A DNA stretch of 64,000 nucleotides from Paracoccaceae bacterium (GTDB lineage Bacteria > Pseudomonadota > Alphaproteobacteria > Rhodobacterales > Rhodobacteraceae), in contig WKFI01000021.1 of the NCBI GenBank assembly GCA_014872875.1, positions 186,001 to 250,000 on the forward strand, written 5' to 3'. Under the pieces are notes generated by a model, which was not told the origin of the DNA, searched no databases, and saw nothing but the letters and a program-made list of their open reading frames with translations. This document shows positions 1 to 8,573 of this stretch, piece by piece; the stretch's first letter is position 1; every line of letters starts with the position of its first letter. Position numbers and translations under genes: made by a program.

Positions 1-696
1 TGGCTGTTTGCCCGGATGTTGACGCTTGACGTGCAAGAGGAATGGCCGGCCGAAACACTGGCCTATTATCGTAGCGCCGGCATGGACTCGGCAATCTACG
101 AGCAGCGCGCCAAGGACCGGCCCTTCAACTTTGCCGATACGGTCTATCCGATGCCTTTGGGCTTTACGCGGATCAAGCAGGGGGACGTGTTCCGCATGGG
201 CGGGCGCGATTGGGACGTTCATATCGGCAACGGGCACGCGCCTGAACATGCGACCTTCTGGAGCCGGGATGACAATCTGGTCATCACCGGGGATCAGATC
301 CTCAGCTCGATCAGCCCCAATATCGGTGTTTATGCGACCGAGCCGATGGCCGATCCGCTGGCTGACTGGCTTGAAGCGTGTGAACGGTTGTTGCAGCTGG
401 CCCGCCCTGACCATTTGGCGCTGGGCGGTCACAAACTGCCGTTTGCGCGGTTGCCGCTGCGGATGCGGCAGCTGATCGACAACCATCACGGCGCGTTAGA
501 GCGCCTGCTGGATCATCTGGACAAGCCGATGAGCGCGGCGGAGTGTTTCTCTCCTTTGTTCAAGCGCAGGATCGGCACCGGTGAATACGGGCTTGCGCTG
601 GTTGAAGCGGTGGCTCATGTAAACCATCTGTACTGTATCGGTCAGGTGACGCGCACGCGCCGCGATGATGGAGCCTGGCTGTACCAACGCAAGTAA
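1..696 (+). CDS. MBL-fold metallo-hydrolase, 5' end outside window
   Basis: The reading frame is open from base 1, so this is the C-terminal ~231 residues of a longer protein. The visible part keeps late metal-ligand motifs of the metallo-beta-lactamase fold: a His in GHAPEH, an Asp in TGDQIL, and a final His in GGHKLPF. The upstream HxHxDH motif must lie before the window. The C-terminal ~90 residues resemble the helical extension seen in the glyoxalase II/LACTB2-like hydrolases. The exact substrate cannot be read from the sequence. A DUF6173 gene follows 17 bases downstream and is probably co-transcribed. Confidence 0.85.
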   Translation, partial: WLFARMLTLDVQEEWPAETLAYYRSAGMDSAIYEQRAKDRPFNFADTVYPMPLGFTRIKQGDVFRMGGRDWDVHIGNGHAPEHATFWSRDDNLVITGDQILSSISPNIGVYATEPMADPLADWLEACERLLQLARPDHLALGGHKLPFARLPLRMRQLIDNHHGALERLLDHLDKPMSAAECFSPLFKRRIGTGEYGLALVEAVAHVNHLYCIGQVTRTRRDDGAWLYQRK

Positions 697-713
697 AGTG
701 CAAAGGGACAAGC

Positions 714-1166
714 ATGAGCGACGAAATTTCGACATCGGCCGAGGCCTTGGAAGCCTCGATCCTGCCATGTGTGCACGAAGTCCATGCCGACCCTGAGGCC
801 TGCGCCGGCCTGAAGAATGTTCCCGAAGCGTTGAGCCAGCCTGCGGACCACAAAAGCCCGTCACGATGGGCCTATGAGCGGTTGATCTTGTATATCCGTA
901 ATTTTGAGGAGCAGCTGGACAGCGAGCACGAAGTGGCAATGGGTTTTGTTGGCGGAAATACAGGCGTGCTGCGAATCGAGGGGTTGGGTTACTTCGATCC
1001 CGACATCATCACGTTCTATGGCTCGGATGATCACGGTGCCAAGACCCAGCTGGTTCAGCATGTAAGCCAGCTGAATGTGATGTTGCGCGCGCTGCCAAAA
1101 CCCAGTGAAGCGGCCCCCGCGCGGCGGATCGGCTTCCGTCTGGCCTCGGACCTGGTCGAGAGCTGA
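714..1166 (+). CDS. DUF6173 family protein
   Basis: A 150-residue protein with an AAGGGA ribosome site before the ATG. The acidic N-terminal ~45 residues look poorly ordered. The core from about residue 45 to 145 contains WAYERLILYI, HEVAMGF and EGLGYFDPDI, which I recognise as the DUF6173 family common in Rhodobacterales. No catalytic motif, signal peptide or membrane segment is visible, so it is probably cytoplasmic. Function is unknown. It follows the metallo-hydrolase gene closely; the next gene starts 154 bases later. Confidence 0.8.
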   Translation: MSDEISTSAEALEASILPCVHEVHADPEACAGLKNVPEALSQPADHKSPSRWAYERLILYIRNFEEQLDSEHEVAMGFVGGNTGVLRIEGLGYFDPDIITFYGSDDHGAKTQLVQHVSQLNVMLRALPKPSEAAPARRIGFRLASDLVES

Positions 1167-1320
1167 ACGGATCGCTGGCAAAAGGTGCGCCTGCGGCGCG
1201 CCTGATATCTCGTCGTTGCCCTGCGGGCGCCTCCTCGGGAATGGCGTAAGGCCTGAGTGATACGCCCTTGCCGATGGTTGGGCTTATGCTCCAAGATGGT
1301 CAAAAGCCCGGAGCGCCGAT

Positions 1321-3156
1321 TTGAGCCATCTTTCCATTGTTTTCAAAGCCTATTCCGATGCCCTGTCGCGGTGGCGGATCATTCTTCCCGTGTACCTGTT
1401 CCTGCGGGTGCTGGCCTTTGCCATAATTGCGCCGCTGATCGGTCTGTTGATCAATGCAGCGGTGGCCTTGTCGGATCAGCCGGCCCTGACCGATCAGGAC
1501 ATTGCCATGTTCCTGTTGACGCCTGCGGGGTTTGTTCTGGGATTGATCGTGCTGAGCGTGATCCTGGCTTCGGAGATCGGTAGTTTTGCGGTCATTGCCG
1601 AAACACTGCGTCTCCCCGAGCGTAGTCCGCTTCGTCTGGCGCGCCTGGCAATTGCCGCAGTGGTGGCACGGGCGCGGGCGCTGACGGTGTTTTCGGCCAT
1701 GTTCATCCTGCGGGTTCTGGCGATTGCTTTGCCCTTCCTGCTGGTCTGCATGTTGATCGCGTTGTGGAAGCTGACCGAGTTCGACATCAACTACTACCTG
1801 ACTTTCAAGCCTCCCGAGTTCTGGGTTGCGGTTGCGCTGATTGGCGGGATCCTTCTTGCGATGGCATTGGTCCTTCTGTTCCGTCTGAGCGGCTGGGCCA
1901 TCACAGCACATCTTGTACTGTTTGGCGGCCTAGCGCCCGGTTCGGCATTTGTCGAAAGCCAGGCCCGCATGGAGGGCCAGCGTGGTCAATTGCAGATGCA
2001 ATTGGTTCTGTGGTTGGCCGTGCGGGTGTTCATCGCGCAGGTGCTTTTGATCAGTGGGACGTTGGTGATGCAATGGGTTCCGATGGGCGAAGAGGCAAAC
2101 CTGAACAAGGTGCTGTTTCTGGTGCTGGCAATCACATCGGTCTGGATTGTAGCGGGGGTGGTGTTGGGGGCGATAGCCTTGGGTGCGCTGGCCGTTCTGC
2201 TGGATCGCTATTTCATTGATGACAGTGCCGCGTCTGAATTGCCTGAAGTTCCGCCTGGCCGCCGTTTGGCCATTGCGACCGTTGCACTTGGAGCGGTGGC
2301 CGGAGTCGGCATCTGGATGTCTGCGGCACTGCTGGAAAGCGTGAAAACCGGCGATGATGTTGAGGTAATCGCGCATCGCGGAGCCGCCGGAAGCCGCCCG
2401 GAAAATACGATGGCCGCGATCGAACAAGCCATCGAAGACGCGGCCGACTGGATCGAGATCGACGTTCAGGAAAGCCGGGATGGTCAGGTCGTGGTCATCC
2501 ATGACGCGGATTTCATGAAGCTGGCAGGCAATCCGACCCGGGTCTGGGAAGCAGATTTTGCCGAACTGGCCGAGATCGACATAGGGAGTTGGTTCGACCC
2601 GGCCTTTGCTGACCAGCGCACTCCGCTTCTGAGCGATGTGTTGGCGACCGCCAAGGGACGCGGCAAGGTATTGATCGAGTTGAAGCATTATGGCCATGCG
2701 GTGGATCTTGAGCAGCGGGTGGTTGATCTGGTGGAAGCTGCGGGGATGGAGAGGGACATTGCGATCATGTCGCTGAGCTATCCCTCGGTGAGGGCCGCTC
2801 AGCGGTTGCGACCAGGGTGGCGGACCGGCGTTCTTGCAGCTTCGGCAGTTGGAAACCTGGCTGGTTTGCAGGGTAACTTCCTGGCGGTCCGTTCGGCCAT
2901 TGCCAGCCCTGCCTTGCTGAATGCAGCGCATTCCGCGGGCAAGGATGTCTATGTCTGGACTGTCAACGATCCGCTCAGCATGTCGCGCATGATTTCCAAG
3001 GGTGTGGATGGGTTGATTACCGATGAGCCAGCCTTGGCGCGTCATGTTCTGTCGGTTCGGGCCGAAATGAGCACCGCAGAACGCATGGCCTTGTGGTTGG
3101 CCTCGGAGCTGGGCCTGCAGGTCAATCCGCGGGATTATCGTGATGAGAGCCCGTAA
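1321..3156 (+). CDS. Glycerophosphodiester phosphodiesterase with N-terminal membrane domain
   Basis: A 611-residue protein starting at TTG with GGAG seven bases upstream. The N-terminal ~300 residues are hydrophobic with several predicted membrane helices, matching the GDPD-associated membrane domain. The C-terminal part from about residue 348 is a GDPD TIM barrel: HRGA (His near 352), a nearby PEN motif, DVQ, and VIHD with the second catalytic His near 394. The family hydrolyses glycerophosphodiesters such as glycerophosphocholine or glycerophosphoglycerol to glycerol 3-phosphate and an alcohol, using a divalent metal. The 3' end overlaps the PLA2-like gene by 14-17 bases, indicating an operon. 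Confidence 0.9.
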   Translation: MSHLSIVFKAYSDALSRWRIILPVYLFLRVLAFAIIAPLIGLLINAAVALSDQPALTDQDIAMFLLTPAGFVLGLIVLSVILASEIGSFAVIAETLRLPERSPLRLARLAIAAVVARARALTVFSAMFILRVLAIALPFLLVCMLIALWKLTEFDINYYLTFKPPEFWVAVALIGGILLAMALVLLFRLSGWAITAHLVLFGGLAPGSAFVESQARMEGQRGQLQMQLVLWLAVRVFIAQVLLISGTLVMQWVPMGEEANLNKVLFLVLAITSVWIVAGVVLGAIALGALAVLLDRYFIDDSAASELPEVPPGRRLAIATVALGAVAGVGIWMSAALLESVKTGDDVEVIAHRGAAGSRPENTMAAIEQAIEDAADWIEIDVQESRDGQVVVIHDADFMKLAGNPTRVWEADFAELAEIDIGSWFDPAFADQRTPLLSDVLATAKGRGKVLIELKHYGHAVDLEQRVVDLVEAAGMERDIAIMSLSYPSVRAAQRLRPGWRTGVLAASAVGNLAGLQGNFLAVRSAIASPALLNAAHSAGKDVYVWTVNDPLSMSRMISKGVDGLITDEPALARHVLSVRAEMSTAERMALWLASELGLQVNPRDYRDESP

Positions 3157-3676
3157 GGCTCTGACTGCAGTCCTGTGTTGTGTGGTTTGTCCCGCAATGG
3201 CACAGGATGTTCCTGAATGGCTTCAACGTTCCGAGCTACGGGCGCATGAACGGCTTTTGGACCGTATCGGTGATGTGTCGTCTCGCCAGTTGATGCCGTT
3301 CACCACCGATGGGTGCAGCGGCGGGTTGTCTTGGGCCTGGACGCATCTGACAACAGTATTTCCGACCCTTGCGGAACCGGATGGTGAGCCGCCACCGTGG
3401 GAGTTGTGCTGTGTCGCGCATGACCGGGCCTATCATGATGTAACCGGGGCCCGCAGCGCTGAGGACAGTTATCAGGCAAGGTTGATAGCCGACCGGGAGC
3501 TACAACTCTGTGTTACGCAGACCGCAGATCTGAAACCCGAGGTAGACCGACGCTGGGGCATGACGGACGCGATGTATGAAAGACTGGGCGAAACCATGTT
3601 TTGGGCGGTTCGATTCGGCGGTGGGCCTTGCACGGGGTTGTCCTGGCGCTGGGGCTACGGTTTTGAAGACTGTTGA
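3143..3676 (+). CDS. Secreted phospholipase A2-like protein
   Basis: About 177 residues from ATG (GTG at 3140 is an alternative). A signal peptide ends at AMA-Q near residue 20. The mature protein contains DGCS (Asp near 56) and CCVAHDRAY, with the His-Asp pair at about 93-94. These match the calcium-site and catalytic motifs of bacterial group XIV phospholipase A2 (DGCS ... CxxHDxxY). The second Cys of the animal CCxxHxxC signature is absent, as is normal for the bacterial group. Eight or so cysteines suggest periplasmic or secreted disulfides. It overlaps the GDPD gene, so both may act on phospholipid breakdown. The family call is by motif only and not confirmed by alignment. Confidence 0.65.
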   Translation: MRARKALTAVLCCVVCPAMAQDVPEWLQRSELRAHERLLDRIGDVSSRQLMPFTTDGCSGGLSWAWTHLTTVFPTLAEPDGEPPPWELCCVAHDRAYHDVTGARSAEDSYQARLIADRELQLCVTQTADLKPEVDRRWGMTDAMYERLGETMFWAVRFGGGPCTGLSWRWGYGFEDC

Positions 3677-3800
3677 CGCCGACAAAGCGCGTTGGCGATC
3701 ACAAACCATACAAATTGCCCACCTGGTCGCATTGACGGCGTGACAGGGATTTGCGATTTCGGTATCGAACAGGAAACCCTTCGCGAATAGGACGACACTC

Positions 3801-3935
3801 ATGGCGGAACACAAGCACGGCGAAATGGACATCACCGTTCAGGAAAAGACCTTTGACGGTTTCATCAACTTCACCAAATGGTCGACGATTGTCATCCTGT
3901 TGATCATCGTTTTCCTGGCTATTTTCGCGACCTGA
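3801..3935 (+). CDS. aa3-type cytochrome c oxidase subunit IV
   Basis: A 44-residue protein with AGGA before its ATG. The N-terminal half is polar (MAEHKHGEMD...) and the C-terminal half (about residues 27-43) is one membrane helix ending in IFAT. This is the layout of the tiny bacterial subunit IV of aa3 oxidase in Rhodobacter/Paracoccus relatives. The subunit is a single-helix accessory of the terminal oxidase and is not needed for catalysis. The other oxidase genes are not in this window, so it is encoded alone. It lies between the PLA2-like gene and a lipoprotein gene. Confidence 0.85.
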   Translation: MAEHKHGEMDITVQEKTFDGFINFTKWSTIVILLIIVFLAIFAT

Positions 3936-3954
3936 TACCTCGGGTAGGGTTTCG

Positions 3955-4578
3955 GTGCGCAATTTCCTGATTTTCGGGCTGGTGGCTCTGACACTGGCGG
4001 CTTGTGCGCGACCACAGGAGCCGAACGCGGATGCCGCGACAGTAGCAGCCGTGCGGTATCGCGAACCGGGCCCCGCAACGTTGACCCTTTACACGATGGT
4101 CAACAACAGGTCGGGGTCGGGTGGTCACAGTTCGTTGATGATCAACGCATCCGAACGGATCATCTTTGACCCGGCGGGGTCGTTCAAGGCCGACATTATT
4201 CCGGAACAGAATGATGTTCTGTTCGGGATTACCCCACCGGCCGAGCAGGCTTATCGCCGGTCACATGCCCGGGAAACACACCATGTTTTGGTTCAGCATG
4301 TTGAGGTAACAGCTGAGCAGGCCCAATTGGCCTATAACATGGCGCGCCAAATGGGCCCTATTCCCGGGGCATATTGTGCCAATGCGACATCGCGTATTCT
4401 GAGCTCGATTCCAGGGTACGAAGACATCAAGGTGACGTTCTATCCGACCAAACTGGCGGAACAGTTCGGGGCCAAGCCGGGGGTCGTTTCGGAGCGTTAT
4501 TACGAGAACGACAGCGGCGACCTCCAACTGGGAATCGCTCAGAACAATGCCGCTCTGAACGCAACCGTTGTCGAGTGA
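3955..4578 (+). CDS. Lipoprotein with possible permuted papain-like fold
   Basis: A 207-residue protein starting at GTG. The N-terminus is a lipoprotein signal with lipobox LAAC (Cys17). The mature part holds a GGHSSLMI motif (His58) and GAYCAN (Cys141). An early His followed by a late Cys is the order seen in permuted NlpC/P60-like cysteine peptidases and related lipid-modifying enzymes. That reading is inference from two short motifs. I do not recognise a named family. It starts 19 bases after the oxidase subunit IV gene. Confidence 0.75.
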   Translation: MRNFLIFGLVALTLAACARPQEPNADAATVAAVRYREPGPATLTLYTMVNNRSGSGGHSSLMINASERIIFDPAGSFKADIIPEQNDVLFGITPPAEQAYRRSHARETHHVLVQHVEVTAEQAQLAYNMARQMGPIPGAYCANATSRILSSIPGYEDIKVTFYPTKLAEQFGAKPGVVSERYYENDSGDLQLGIAQNNAALNATVVE

Positions 4579-4644
4579 TCTCTTAGGGTCGAAACCTGTC
4601 TTTTTGCCGTTTTGCGAGGCTCGCGGCGCATAGAGGCAGGTTGG

Positions 4645-4989
4645 CTACGCCACAAGCCACAGCAGGATGTAGAGCGTTCCGGCTCCGGAAATGATGGCCA
4701 GCAGAACGTTGCGGGTCAAAAGCCCTATGCCGATGGTTACAAGGGCGGACGTCAGGCGCGGTAGATCAAGCTCCCCTCCCGTAGCTGGGGGCCAGGCAAC
4801 CAACGGTGCGACCAGCGCGGGTATGATGGCGACGGCGGTATAACGCAGGTGGCGCATAAGCCATTCCGGCATGGGCCGATCGCCCATCAGACCAATAAAG
4901 ACAAATCGCAAGGCAAAGCTGAAAACAGCCATCCCGACAATGACAGTCCATAAAGTGCCGGTGTCGATTGATCCGGTTGTTCCAGTCAT
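4645..4989 (-). CDS. azlD: AzlD-type branched-chain amino acid export subunit
   Basis: About 114 residues with four hydrophobic segments, the size and pattern of the AzlD family. AzlD pairs with AzlC to form an inner-membrane exporter of branched-chain amino acids. I start at the ATG at 4989, which forms an ATGA overlap with the azlC stop; a GTG two codons earlier is possible. The tight overlap implies translational coupling. The substrate is inferred from family only. Confidence 0.88.
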   Translation of the reverse strand: MTGTTGSIDTGTLWTVIVGMAVFSFALRFVFIGLMGDRPMPEWLMRHLRYTAVAIIPALVAPLVAWPPATGGELDLPRLTSALVTIGIGLLTRNVLLAIISGAGTLYILLWLVA

Positions 4990-5702
4990 GTCCACGCCCC
5001 CCGTCGCCGCAATTCGACCTCGACACGTGCACCGGCGATCATCCCCGCAAGACCAGCGACGATCAGACCCAGATTATAAGGCAGGCCCGCAGCCAGCAGT
5101 GCGGTCACAATTGCCACCAAAGCTGCCACAACATGGGCTGGTGTACGCAGCATTGGCGCGATCAGGGCCAGAAAGGTGATCGGCAGCACGAAATCCAACG
5201 CCAAACCCTGCGGGACTTTCGAGCCCATAAGCGCTCCGGCCAAGGTGGCTGAATACCAAAGTGGCGCAATGATGGCGTTGGTACCAAAGAAATAGGCCAG
5301 CCTTTCGTCTATGCTCAGATCTGGTTCTGTTTCGAATTTGACGATGGACAACGCATAGGATTGATCAACCATGAAATAGGCCGCAACCGCGCGTTTCCAC
5401 AGTGGTGCTGCCCCCAAATAAGGGGTGAGAGAGGCCGAATACATGGCAACCCGCAGATTCACCGCCAACGCTGAAATCAGAACGATGATCGTAGGGGCGT
5501 TTTCCTGCATCAGTTGCAGGGCTGTGAACTGGGCCGACCCCGCAAAGACAGTCAGCGAAAACGTCATCGCTTCGACCACTTTCAACCCGGCCTCAGCCGC
5601 CAGCACGCCAAACAGCATTCCGAACGGCCCCGCGACCAGCACAAAGGGCGCACTGTCGCGCGCGCCGCGCCAAAAGGCGGATTTGGTGGTGGAGAATGCC
5701 AT
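4986..5702 (-). CDS. azlC: AzlC family ABC-type/branched-chain amino acid exporter
   Basis: A 238-residue membrane protein of the AzlC family. The motif run GPFGMLFGVLAAEAG near residues 26-40 and FAGSAQFTALQL near 54 are characteristic, and several helices follow. It forms the large subunit of the AzlCD exporter. It is transcribed away from fdhD, with only 55 bases between the two start codons, so both promoters lie in a short divergent region. Confidence 0.9.
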   Translation of the reverse strand: MAFSTTKSAFWRGARDSAPFVLVAGPFGMLFGVLAAEAGLKVVEAMTFSLTVFAGSAQFTALQLMQENAPTIIVLISALAVNLRVAMYSASLTPYLGAAPLWKRAVAAYFMVDQSYALSIVKFETEPDLSIDERLAYFFGTNAIIAPLWYSATLAGALMGSKVPQGLALDFVLPITFLALIAPMLRTPAHVVAALVAIVTALLAAGLPYNLGLIVAGLAGMIAGARVEVELRRRGAWT

Positions 5703-5757
5703 GGCTTGCCCCTAGATTGCTGTCACAAGCCGTAGAGCGGATCGGAAAGGGTTGCAA

Positions 5758-6642
5758 TTGGCCACGCGAGAAGACGTCTCGGAATATCTCATCGCGCCGG
5801 AGCCGGGGGCTGCACGCCTGACCCGTGCGGTGCAGGGCATCGACCAGAGCGGGGAGTTGGCGCAGATCAATGTGGTCGAGGAACGCCCCCTGACCATCTT
5901 CCTGAATTCGCAGGAAATTGTGACGGCGATGACTATTGGCGATTACCCCGAATATCTGGCGCTGGGGTTCCTGCGCAATCAGGGCATGCTGCATGATCAC
6001 GATGTGGTGACGCGGGTCGATTATGACGACGATCTGGAAACCGTTGTAGTTCGGACCGAAATTCAGACCTCGTATGAGGAAAAGCTGAAGAAAAAGACCC
6101 GCACCAGCGGTTGCGCCGTGGGCACGGTGTTTGGCGATATGATGGAAGGTCTTGAGGACGTGCGTCTGCCCGCGACACCGGTCAGGACATCGTGGCTGTA
6201 TGCGCTGGCGGGCAAGATCAACCGCACCCCGTCGCTGTATCTGGAAGCGGGCGCCATTCACGGCACCGTCTTGTGTCATCAGGACACGCCGCTGGTCTAT
6301 ATGGAGGATGTGGGCCGTCACAATGCGGTCGACAAGATTGCTGGCTGGATGCTGAGTGAACGGGTCGATGCTGCGGACAAGATCCTCTACACCACCGGGC
6401 GGCTGACCTCGGAAATGGTGATCAAGACCGCGATGATGGGTATTCCGGTGCTGGTGTCCCGCTCGGGCTTTACTGCCTGGGGGGTCGAGATTGCCCGCGA
6501 AGTCGGTCTAACCCTGATCGGCCGGATGCGTGGGCAGCGGTTCGTCTGTCTGGCAGGGGAAGACCGCCTGGAACGCGATGTGGATCCGGCATCGGTGCCG
6601 GTCGAAGACAAGAAACACCGGCGGAAGAGCGCAGATGGTTGA
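5758..6642 (+). CDS. fdhD: Formate dehydrogenase accessory sulfurtransferase FdhD
   Basis: About 294 residues. A TTG at 5752 is too close to the GGAAAGG ribosome site at 5744-5750, so I use TTG 5758, which has a spacing of seven bases. FdhD moves sulfur from IscS to the molybdenum cofactor of formate dehydrogenase. Recognisable parts are ERPLTIFLN, GFLRNQGM, MEDVGRHNAVDK and SEMVIKTAMMGIP. The conserved CxxC is altered: the segment reads SGCAVGT with one Cys near residue 119 and Gly where the second Cys of the E. coli protein would be. It overlaps mobA by eight bases and heads the Moco operon. Confidence 0.93.
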   Translation: MATREDVSEYLIAPEPGAARLTRAVQGIDQSGELAQINVVEERPLTIFLNSQEIVTAMTIGDYPEYLALGFLRNQGMLHDHDVVTRVDYDDDLETVVVRTEIQTSYEEKLKKKTRTSGCAVGTVFGDMMEGLEDVRLPATPVRTSWLYALAGKINRTPSLYLEAGAIHGTVLCHQDTPLVYMEDVGRHNAVDKIAGWMLSERVDAADKILYTTGRLTSEMVIKTAMMGIPVLVSRSGFTAWGVEIAREVGLTLIGRMRGQRFVCLAGEDRLERDVDPASVPVEDKKHRRKSADG

Positions 6643-7285
6643 ACAAAAGCAAAAGCCTCTGGGTGTCATCTTGGCGGGCGGTCTTGCGACCCGGATGGGC
6701 GGCGGAGACAAGGGCCGATTGCAGATCGGCGGGCGTAGTTTGCTGTCACATGTGGTGGATCGTTTGGAACCACAGGTTTCCGGGCTTGCATTGAATGCAA
6801 ATGGTGACCCGGATCGGTTCGAAGATTTGGGCTTACCAGTGATCGCCGACAGTATCGACGGTTTCGCAGGACCTCTTGCAGGGGTGCTGGCCGGCCTTGA
6901 TTGGGCGGCAGATCAGGGTGCCAATTCGATTGTTACTGCCGCTGCAGACACGCCCTTTTTCCCTCAGGATCTGGCTGAAAGGCTGGTGGCGGCATCAGGG
7001 GGGCAGGCGCATCCTTTGGTGCTGGCGACCACCCCCCGTTCACAGGATGAAACGCTGAAATCCGGAGGCGGAAAAAAGGTCAATCGGCACCCAACCTTCG
7101 GCCTCTGGCCGGTTGCTCTGCGGGATGATTTGCGCGATGCGTTGAACGATGGGCTGCGCAAGGTCGTTTTGTGGACCGACCGGCATGACGGGCGCGAAGC
7201 GATGTTCCCCACGATCCCCTTTGATCCGTTTTTCAATGTCAACACGCCCGAGGATCTGGAGCGGGCCAGGGAGCTGGTGGGATGA
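6635..7285 (+). CDS. mobA: Molybdenum cofactor guanylyltransferase MobA
   Basis: 216 residues from ATG 6635. The N-terminal signature LAGGLATRMGGGDKG is the nucleotidyltransferase GTP-binding loop, and TAAADTPF holds the metal-binding Asp. MobA transfers GMP to molybdopterin to make the guanine dinucleotide cofactor used by DMSO-reductase-family enzymes, including formate dehydrogenase. It overlaps fdhD upstream and mobB downstream (ATGA), so it is translationally coupled to both. Confidence 0.95.
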   Translation: MVEQKQKPLGVILAGGLATRMGGGDKGRLQIGGRSLLSHVVDRLEPQVSGLALNANGDPDRFEDLGLPVIADSIDGFAGPLAGVLAGLDWAADQGANSIVTAAADTPFFPQDLAERLVAASGGQAHPLVLATTPRSQDETLKSGGGKKVNRHPTFGLWPVALRDDLRDALNDGLRKVVLWTDRHDGREAMFPTIPFDPFFNVNTPEDLERARELVG

Positions 7286-7773
7286 AGATTTACGGGATCA
7301 CCGGTTGGAAGAACTCGGGAAAAACCGGGCTGATGGAACGTCTGGTGGCCGAATTCTGTACCCGGGGACTGACGGTTTCGACCGTCAAACATGCGCATCA
7401 TGTGTTCGATGTGGACCAGAAAGGCACCGACAGTTACCGCCACCGGCAGGCGGGCGCGTCCGAGGTTCTGCTTGCGTCAGGGCGACGCGTGGCCCTGATG
7501 CAGGAACTGCGCGGAGCCGAAGAACCCAAGTTGAAGGATCTGCTGGCACGCCTGTCCCCGGTCGATCTGGTGCTGGTCGAAGGCTACAAACGTGAAGACC
7601 ATCCCAAGATCGAAGCCCACCGGGCCGAGACCGGAAACCCGCTTATCGCGCTCGGGGATGATCGGATTCGCGCAGTCGCCAGCGACGTTCCACTGGAGTT
7701 GGACCGGCCCGTCCTGAACTTGAACGACACCAAGGGAATTGCCGATTTCATTCAGGCCGAGCTGACACTGTGA
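7282..7773 (+). CDS. mobB: Molybdopterin-guanine dinucleotide biosynthesis protein MobB
   Basis: 163 residues with a P-loop GWKNSGKT at 8-15, followed by TVKHAHH and VLVEGYK, typical of MobB. This GTP-binding protein assists MobA in cofactor guanylylation. Its ATG overlaps the mobA stop in ATGA, and its own stop overlaps the GTG start of the next gene (GTGA). Confidence 0.94.
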   Translation: MKIYGITGWKNSGKTGLMERLVAEFCTRGLTVSTVKHAHHVFDVDQKGTDSYRHRQAGASEVLLASGRRVALMQELRGAEEPKLKDLLARLSPVDLVLVEGYKREDHPKIEAHRAETGNPLIALGDDRIRAVASDVPLELDRPVLNLNDTKGIADFIQAELTL

Positions 7774-8573
7774 CCCGTTTCGATCGCTTCGTGATGGTGG
7801 ATTGGTCCGGTGGCAATGACACTGGACCGACACCCCGTAAGGATGCGATCTGGACCTGTGAGGCAGGGCACGAACCGGTTTACCTGCGCAATCGGATACT
7901 GGCTGCCGAGTGGTTGACGGATCTTATCGACGATACTCTGTCTCGAGGTCAGCGCCTCTGCATCGGGTTCGATTTCCCCTTTGGCTACCCTCTGGGTTTT
8001 GCGCAGGCGGTTACCGGTTCAAACGACCCGCTGCGCCTGTGGGAGTGGTTTGAGGACCGAATCGAAGACAGCCCGCACACCAACAACCGCTTTGATCTGG
8101 CGGGGGCGATCAATCAGAAACTGGGTGGGCAGGGCCCATTCTGGGGCAATGGCTTGAAACGCGATATTCCCGGTCTTCCGCGAACCAAGGCCGGGTATCA
8201 AAACCCTTTCCCGGATCGTCGGGTGGTTGAACAATTGACTAAAGGCACCTTTACCTGCTGGCAGATGGCTGGCGCAGGCTCAGTCGGCGGGCAGGTGATG
8301 ATGGGACTGCCTATCCTATCGCGGTTGCGCAAGCTTTGGCCCGGGCAAGTGGCCGCGTGGCCTTACGAACCGCTAAGCGCCCCGGTGAGTCTGATTGAGA
8401 TTTGGCCATCCTTGACTGTTCTCAAGGCTCCCGCCGAATGGATCAAGGATGCTTGGCAGGTATTTCGTGTGGCACACGGTCTGGCTGGTCTGGCGCCGAC
8501 GAAACTGCACGATATGTTGGACGTTACTGCACCCGAGGAAGGGTGGATTCTGGGAGTGAGGCAAGACCCATGA
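7770..8573 (+). CDS. DUF429-like (RNase H-fold) protein in Moco operon
   Basis: 267 residues from GTG, coupled to mobB upstream and moeA downstream by four-base overlaps. It is often labelled as a molybdopterin-guanine dinucleotide protein because of its position. The sequence itself shows VDWSGG (Asp11), IGFDFPFGYP (Asp68) and EIWPS near 208. These resemble the three motif strands of the DUF429 RNase H-like fold (first-strand Asp, DxPxG, E.xP). No signal peptide or membrane segment is visible. Its role is unknown; a nucleotide-handling role near molybdopterin synthesis is inference. Confidence 0.8.
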   Translation: MTRFDRFVMVDWSGGNDTGPTPRKDAIWTCEAGHEPVYLRNRILAAEWLTDLIDDTLSRGQRLCIGFDFPFGYPLGFAQAVTGSNDPLRLWEWFEDRIEDSPHTNNRFDLAGAINQKLGGQGPFWGNGLKRDIPGLPRTKAGYQNPFPDRRVVEQLTKGTFTCWQMAGAGSVGGQVMMGLPILSRLRKLWPGQVAAWPYEPLSAPVSLIEIWPSLTVLKAPAEWIKDAWQVFRVAHGLAGLAPTKLHDMLDVTAPEEGWILGVRQDP

